Below are positions 5,504 to 8,396 of a stretch of 8,396 bases of DNA, one piece after another (the first letter of the stretch is position 1; each line of letters opens with the position of its first letter). Under the pieces are notes generated by a model. It worked only from the letters and a program-made list of their open reading frames with translations, had not been told where the DNA came from and searched no databases. The DNA is taken from contig JAFPLG010000051.1 in assembly GCA_017402895.1 (NCBI GenBank), positions 1-8,396 on the forward strand, given 5' to 3'. A program made the position numbers and the translations under genes. The DNA is from Paludibacteraceae bacterium (GTDB lineage Bacteria; Bacteroidota; Bacteroidia; Bacteroidales; Paludibacteraceae).

Positions 5504-6698
5504 GTGCCTGCTCGTGGTTGAGCGCTACGGTATGGAAGGCTTCGCGGCGCAGGTCCTTGACCATGCTCAGGCTGTGCTGCGGCGCAATACCTTTGCCTCG
5601 CTCTTCGCCCAGCCCGAAGCCGGTGGAGATACACGTGAGGAAGGTGTATAGATAGTCAATCAGTTCTTTGTATTTGGCCGGATAGGCCGTAGCAAACCGA
5701 TCAGTCAGTCGGATAGCCCAGTGCTCGGGGTGCTGCAGCCATGTCTGCATCTCCTTGATATACTCCGGATGGAGCGGTGCGGGCAACGGCTTCTTGGGCG
5801 GCTTGATGCGGAACGGAGCAAACTCCTCCGCGTGCTTGCGCAAGCAGCATACGTAGAATCCTTCGCCACGGGTGTGGTGGGGGTAGAAATGGTATCCTAT
5901 GCCTCCCTTGCCCTCCTGGATGCCCCACGTGGGATCGTAGTCCAGCGGCAGAATGTCCGCGCCCAGACACTCACAGATCCACTGCACATTATTCTCATTC
6001 TCCTGCTCGTTGAAGGTGCAGGTCGAGTAGATGAGTATGCCGCCCGGTTTCAGGGCATCCCATACGTCCATGAGGATGCTGCGCTGGCGCTCAGCGCACA
6101 GCTGTACCTGCTTCAGACTCCACTCCTCGCGGGCCTGCATATCCTTGCGGAACATACCCTCGCCCGAGCAGGGGGCATCCACCAGTATACAGTCGAACAG
6201 ATTCTGACATTTCTCGCCAAACTCCGAAGCGGCGTTGTGGGTGACGATGGTGTTGCCGTTGCCCCACTTCTGGATGTTCTCCGAGAGGATGAATACGCGC
6301 TGGCGCACCACTTCGTTGGCCAGGAGCAGCCCCTGCTCGCCCAGGAACTGGCTGATCAGGGTGGACTTACCACCTGGCGCTGCACACAGGTCCAGCACGA
6401 CAGATTCGGAATCCACGTATTGCTCCAGCGCCTGCTCGATAAACATCGAACTGGCCTCCTGGACATAGTAACAACCGGCATGGAAAAGCGGGTCGAGCGT
6501 GAATTGCGGACGTTCGTCCAGATAGTAACCGTCTACGTGCCACGGCACTTCGTCGGTGTCGCAATCGAAGGTGAGCACGTCGATCTTGTCGTTCAGCCGA
6601 ATGCTAACCGACGGCTCGGCATTGAGCGAACGAAACAAATCGTCCGCCTCCGCACCCAACTGCTGGCGCATACTATCGGTGAAATCCAAGGGTAACAT
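5349..6698 (-). CDS. rsmF: RsmF-like rRNA (cytosine-C5) methyltransferase, NOL1/NOP2/Sun family
   Basis: A 449-residue SAM-dependent RNA m5C methyltransferase acting in the cytoplasm. The Rossmann core shows SAM-binding LDLCAAPGGKS at 102-112, VDAPCSGEGMFRK at 173-185 with the release cysteine C177, and the nucleophile C227 in YSTCTFNEQENE. The C-terminal ~150 residues form the RNA-binding extension typical of the RsmF/YebU branch, ending VPLGFAKNVGNRQNNLYPNEWRIR. E. coli RsmF methylates 16S rRNA C1407; transfer of that exact site, and of the symbol, is inference from family resemblance. The start MLPLDFTDSMRQQLG is the usual family N-terminus and lies ~20 nt below a good promoter. Its 3' end overlaps the convergent helicase gene by 155 bp, and because the overlapped part includes the conserved tail, the overlap is not an artefact of a wrong stop here. 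Confidence 0.93.
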   Translation of the reverse strand: MLPLDFTDSMRQQLGAEADDLFRSLNAEPSVSIRLNDKIDVLTFDCDTDEVPWHVDGYYLDERPQFTLDPLFHAGCYYVQEASSMFIEQALEQYVDSESVVLDLCAAPGGKSTLISQFLGEQGLLLANEVVRQRVFILSENIQKWGNGNTIVTHNAASEFGEKCQNLFDCILVDAPCSGEGMFRKDMQAREEWSLKQVQLCAERQRSILMDVWDALKPGGILIYSTCTFNEQENENNVQWICECLGADILPLDYDPTWGIQEGKGGIGYHFYPHHTRGEGFYVCCLRKHAEEFAPFRIKPPKKPLPAPLHPEYIKEMQTWLQHPEHWAIRLTDRFATAYPAKYKELIDYLYTFLTCISTGFGLGEERGKGIAPQHSLSMVKDLRREAFHTVALNHEQALSYLRTEALNLENVPLGILLLTYEGVPLGFAKNVGNRQNNLYPNEWRIRHL

Positions 6699-6722
6699 TC
6701 CGCAAAATCACAAATTTGGGTA

Positions 6723-6754
6723 CAAAAGTACAAAAAATAATTGAAAAACCGAAA
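6723..6754 (-). promoter_or_regulatory. Promoter of the methyltransferase gene
   Basis: On the minus strand TACTTTTG (6730-6723) matches the -7 TAnnTTTG consensus. TTTC (6754-6751), one mismatch from TTTG, lies 20 nt upstream as a possible -33. Transcription would start near 6717, giving a leader of about 20 nt before the ATG at 6698. The -7 element lies within GTAC-AAAA-GTAC (6720-6731). Confidence 0.55.
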
Positions 6755-6823
6755 TTGAAAATTGAAAATTTTCCGTTTCCTGCAAAAAACAGACCGATTT
6801 TATGCAGTTTTTTTGCGTGCGCG

Positions 6824-6855
6824 CTTGCGTATGTGGAAAAAAAATAGTAATTTTG
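6824..6855 (+). promoter_or_regulatory. Promoter of the DUF5686 gene
   Basis: TAATTTTG (6848-6855) is a full match to the -7 consensus; CTTG (6824-6827), one mismatch from TTTG, sits 20 nt upstream. Transcription would start about 20 nt before the ATG at 6881. The rest of the 182-bp gap 6699-6880 is A+T-rich, with short ATTGAAAA iterations around 6754-6770, and no gene or RNA signal was seen in it. Confidence 0.55.
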
Positions 6856-6880
6856 CGCGCTGATTGTAATTTGAGTTTCT

Positions 6881-8396
6881 ATGCGCACAGGCGTACGATA
6901 TATTGTGACGATGCTCTTGGTGCTGATGTCCGTGGGACTGTCGGCAGCGGGAATCACGCGCGTGACCGGCAAGGTAGTCGAGGCCGGCACGGGTGAGGTA
7001 ATGCCCTTCACCCAGATCTATTTCGAGGGCACACAGATAGGAACGACCAGTGATCTCAATGGTAAGTTCGAGATTCAGAACGATAAGAATCTGATCACGC
7101 TCTGCTTCCGTATGCTGGGTTATAAGACCAAGGTTATGACGGTCAAGCCTGGCAAGACGACCAACCTGTTTGTGGTGCTGGAGCCTGCAGCTATGGAGCT
7201 GGAGGATGTGGTGGTGACGCCGAAGCGTTCGCGCGAGAAATACCGCCGAAAGGGTAATCCGGCCGTCGATCTGATCAAGAACGTCATCGCCAACAAAGAC
7301 CGCAACCGCGTGGGTCACGGCGACACCTATAAGGTGGAGAGCTACGAGAAACTGGTGATGGCCCTGGAGCCGTTCGACTACAACCTGGACAAGAATGCTT
7401 TCTGGCGCGACTTCAAGTTTCTGGAGAACTATGTCGACACGATGGCCTTTGAGGATGGCGTGCTGGTGATCGATAGCGGCCATGTGCAGATCGATAGCAT
7501 CCAGATAGGCGAGGATACCACAATCGTCAATGTCGACAGCGTGGTGATCACCCGCAACGAGGCCGTGGCCGATACCAACAAGACCACGATACTGACTATG
7601 TCGCTGCGCGAGACCATGGCCGACGAGTATGTGCAGACCAGCCCGCACAAGGAACGCAAGGTGATCAAAGCCAAGCGTTGGGAGGGACTGGACGAGCTGC
7701 TCGACAATGGAAACATGTCGAGCAACCTGCAGGCGATGTTCCAGCCGATGGATATCTTCTCAAACGATATCAACCTGATGCTCAACCGCTTTGTCAGTCC
7801 GCTTTCGTCATCCCTGGCCGTCAGCTTCTACCACTACTATATCATGGACACCGTCTATATCGAGGGTGTGAAGTGCGTGGACCTGGCCTTTGTGCCGGTC
7901 AATAGTGAGAGCTTTGGCTTCACGGGTCACCTGTACGTGACGACCGACTCGACCTATGCGCTCAAGCGCTATAAGATCAACGTGCCGCCGCATATCAACA
8001 TGAACTGGCTTAGCCATATGTCGGTGCGCGAGACCTTCCAGCAACTCGAGGACGGCAAGTGGGCATCGGAGGAGGTGAATACGCATGTGCGATTCGCGAT
8101 TCGCAAGAAGTCGAAACACAATATCTACGCTCGCCAGACGCGCCGTTTCCAGAACTACGAAGTGGGCGTGACTATCCCCGACAGCCTGTTCTATATGGCC
8201 GGCGATCAGGTGACGCTCGAGGGCGCCGAGAAAGTGCCGGACGCTACGTGGAACGAGATGCGTCCTGTGGCCTTAGCCCAGAAGGAACTGCTGGTGCGTA
8301 ACCTCCAGGACGAACTGATGAGCGTACCTAAGTTCCGTGCACTGGTCAACACCATCGACGACATGATCCAGGAGTTTATCCCCACCAGCCGCGAAC
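6881..8396 (+). CDS. CarboxypepD_reg-like / DUF5686 envelope protein (3' partial)
   Basis: The frame is open from the ATG at 6881 to the window edge, giving 505 codons without a stop. Residues 1-23 form a signal peptide (basic MRTGVR, hydrophobic core, SAA). Residues ~28-112 are a carboxypeptidase-regulatory-like beta-sandwich (VTGKVVEAGTGEVMPFTQIY, GTTSDLNGKFEI, ending LEDVVVTPKR), the same domain found at the start of many TonB-dependent receptors. From ~117 the sequence (KGNPAVDLIKNVIANKDRN, then YKVESYEK) matches the start of DUF5686, a large Bacteroidota-specific envelope domain of unknown function. Such proteins are usually ~800 residues or more, so over a third is probably missing. Predicted location is the outer membrane or periplasm. 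No plug domain or TonB box is evident, so I do not call it a receptor. It diverges from the methyltransferase gene with its own promoter. Confidence 0.88.
   Translation, partial: MRTGVRYIVTMLLVLMSVGLSAAGITRVTGKVVEAGTGEVMPFTQIYFEGTQIGTTSDLNGKFEIQNDKNLITLCFRMLGYKTKVMTVKPGKTTNLFVVLEPAAMELEDVVVTPKRSREKYRRKGNPAVDLIKNVIANKDRNRVGHGDTYKVESYEKLVMALEPFDYNLDKNAFWRDFKFLENYVDTMAFEDGVLVIDSGHVQIDSIQIGEDTTIVNVDSVVITRNEAVADTNKTTILTMSLRETMADEYVQTSPHKERKVIKAKRWEGLDELLDNGNMSSNLQAMFQPMDIFSNDINLMLNRFVSPLSSSLAVSFYHYYIMDTVYIEGVKCVDLAFVPVNSESFGFTGHLYVTTDSTYALKRYKINVPPHINMNWLSHMSVRETFQQLEDGKWASEEVNTHVRFAIRKKSKHNIYARQTRRFQNYEVGVTIPDSLFYMAGDQVTLEGAEKVPDATWNEMRPVALAQKELLVRNLQDELMSVPKFRALVNTIDDMIQEFIPTSRE

Noticed and set aside
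6754..6775. ATTGAAAA iterations in the intergenic region, considered as a repeat array.
   Set aside because: Only two to three imperfect short units in A+T-rich promoter DNA; no spacer structure and no array.

Overview
The window looks like chromosomal DNA from a member of the order Bacteroidales (Bacteroidota); I cannot resolve the genus. Three intergenic regions carry promoter elements of the Bacteroidota primary sigma factor type (-7 TAnnTTTG with a TTTG-like -33 about 20 nt upstream). Shine-Dalgarno sequences are weak or absent. The gene families also fit: a signal-peptide protein with a CarboxypepD_reg-like plus DUF5686 architecture, a stand-alone 23S-rRNA-IVS-type four-helix-bundle protein, and a surface-type protein with a C-terminal PxGD/hydrophobic/Arg tail.

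Layout: (1) 1-555 (+), 3' end of an unrecognised protein with a C-terminal membrane anchor. (2) 552-1631 (-), aroB, 3-dehydroquinate synthase, convergent with gene 1 and overlapping it by 4 bp. (3) 1632-1720, a compact divergent promoter region whose two -33 elements are the two arms of one palindrome. (4) 1721-2155 (+), exported thioredoxin-fold protein, and 2155-3747 (+), a 530-residue extended-SDR protein overlapping it by one base (TAATG). (5) 3749-4208, an A+T-rich cassette: two perfect 29-bp direct repeats, a four-helix-bundle (IVS/S23 family) gene, then two more copies of the same core motif in inverted orientation. (6) 4211-5503 (+), DEAD-box RNA helicase. (7) 5349-6698 (-), RsmF-like rRNA m5C methyltransferase, convergent with the helicase and overlapping it by 155 bp. 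(8) 6699-6880, an A+T-rich divergent promoter region. (9) 6881 to the window end (+), CarboxypepD_reg-like/DUF5686 protein, cut by the window edge.

Most genes are ordinary housekeeping or envelope functions: shikimate pathway, periplasmic thiol chemistry, RNA helicase and rRNA methylation. The thioredoxin, SDR, four-helix-bundle and helicase genes lie on one strand and no good promoter is visible between them, so they may be co-transcribed.

The least explained part is the 460-bp cassette at 3749-4208. Its G+C is about 38% by hand count of the gene, against clearly above 50% in its neighbours. Its ends share the core GGCTAANGGTTA, present twice per end in inverted orientation, and its repeats supply both the C-terminus of its own protein and the whole leader of the helicase. 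It looks like a small inserted element. Two other points deserve attention: a C-terminal domain of the SDR protein that looks like a zinc ribbon stripped of its metal ligands, and an RG-rich helicase tail encoded entirely antisense to the conserved end of the methyltransferase gene.
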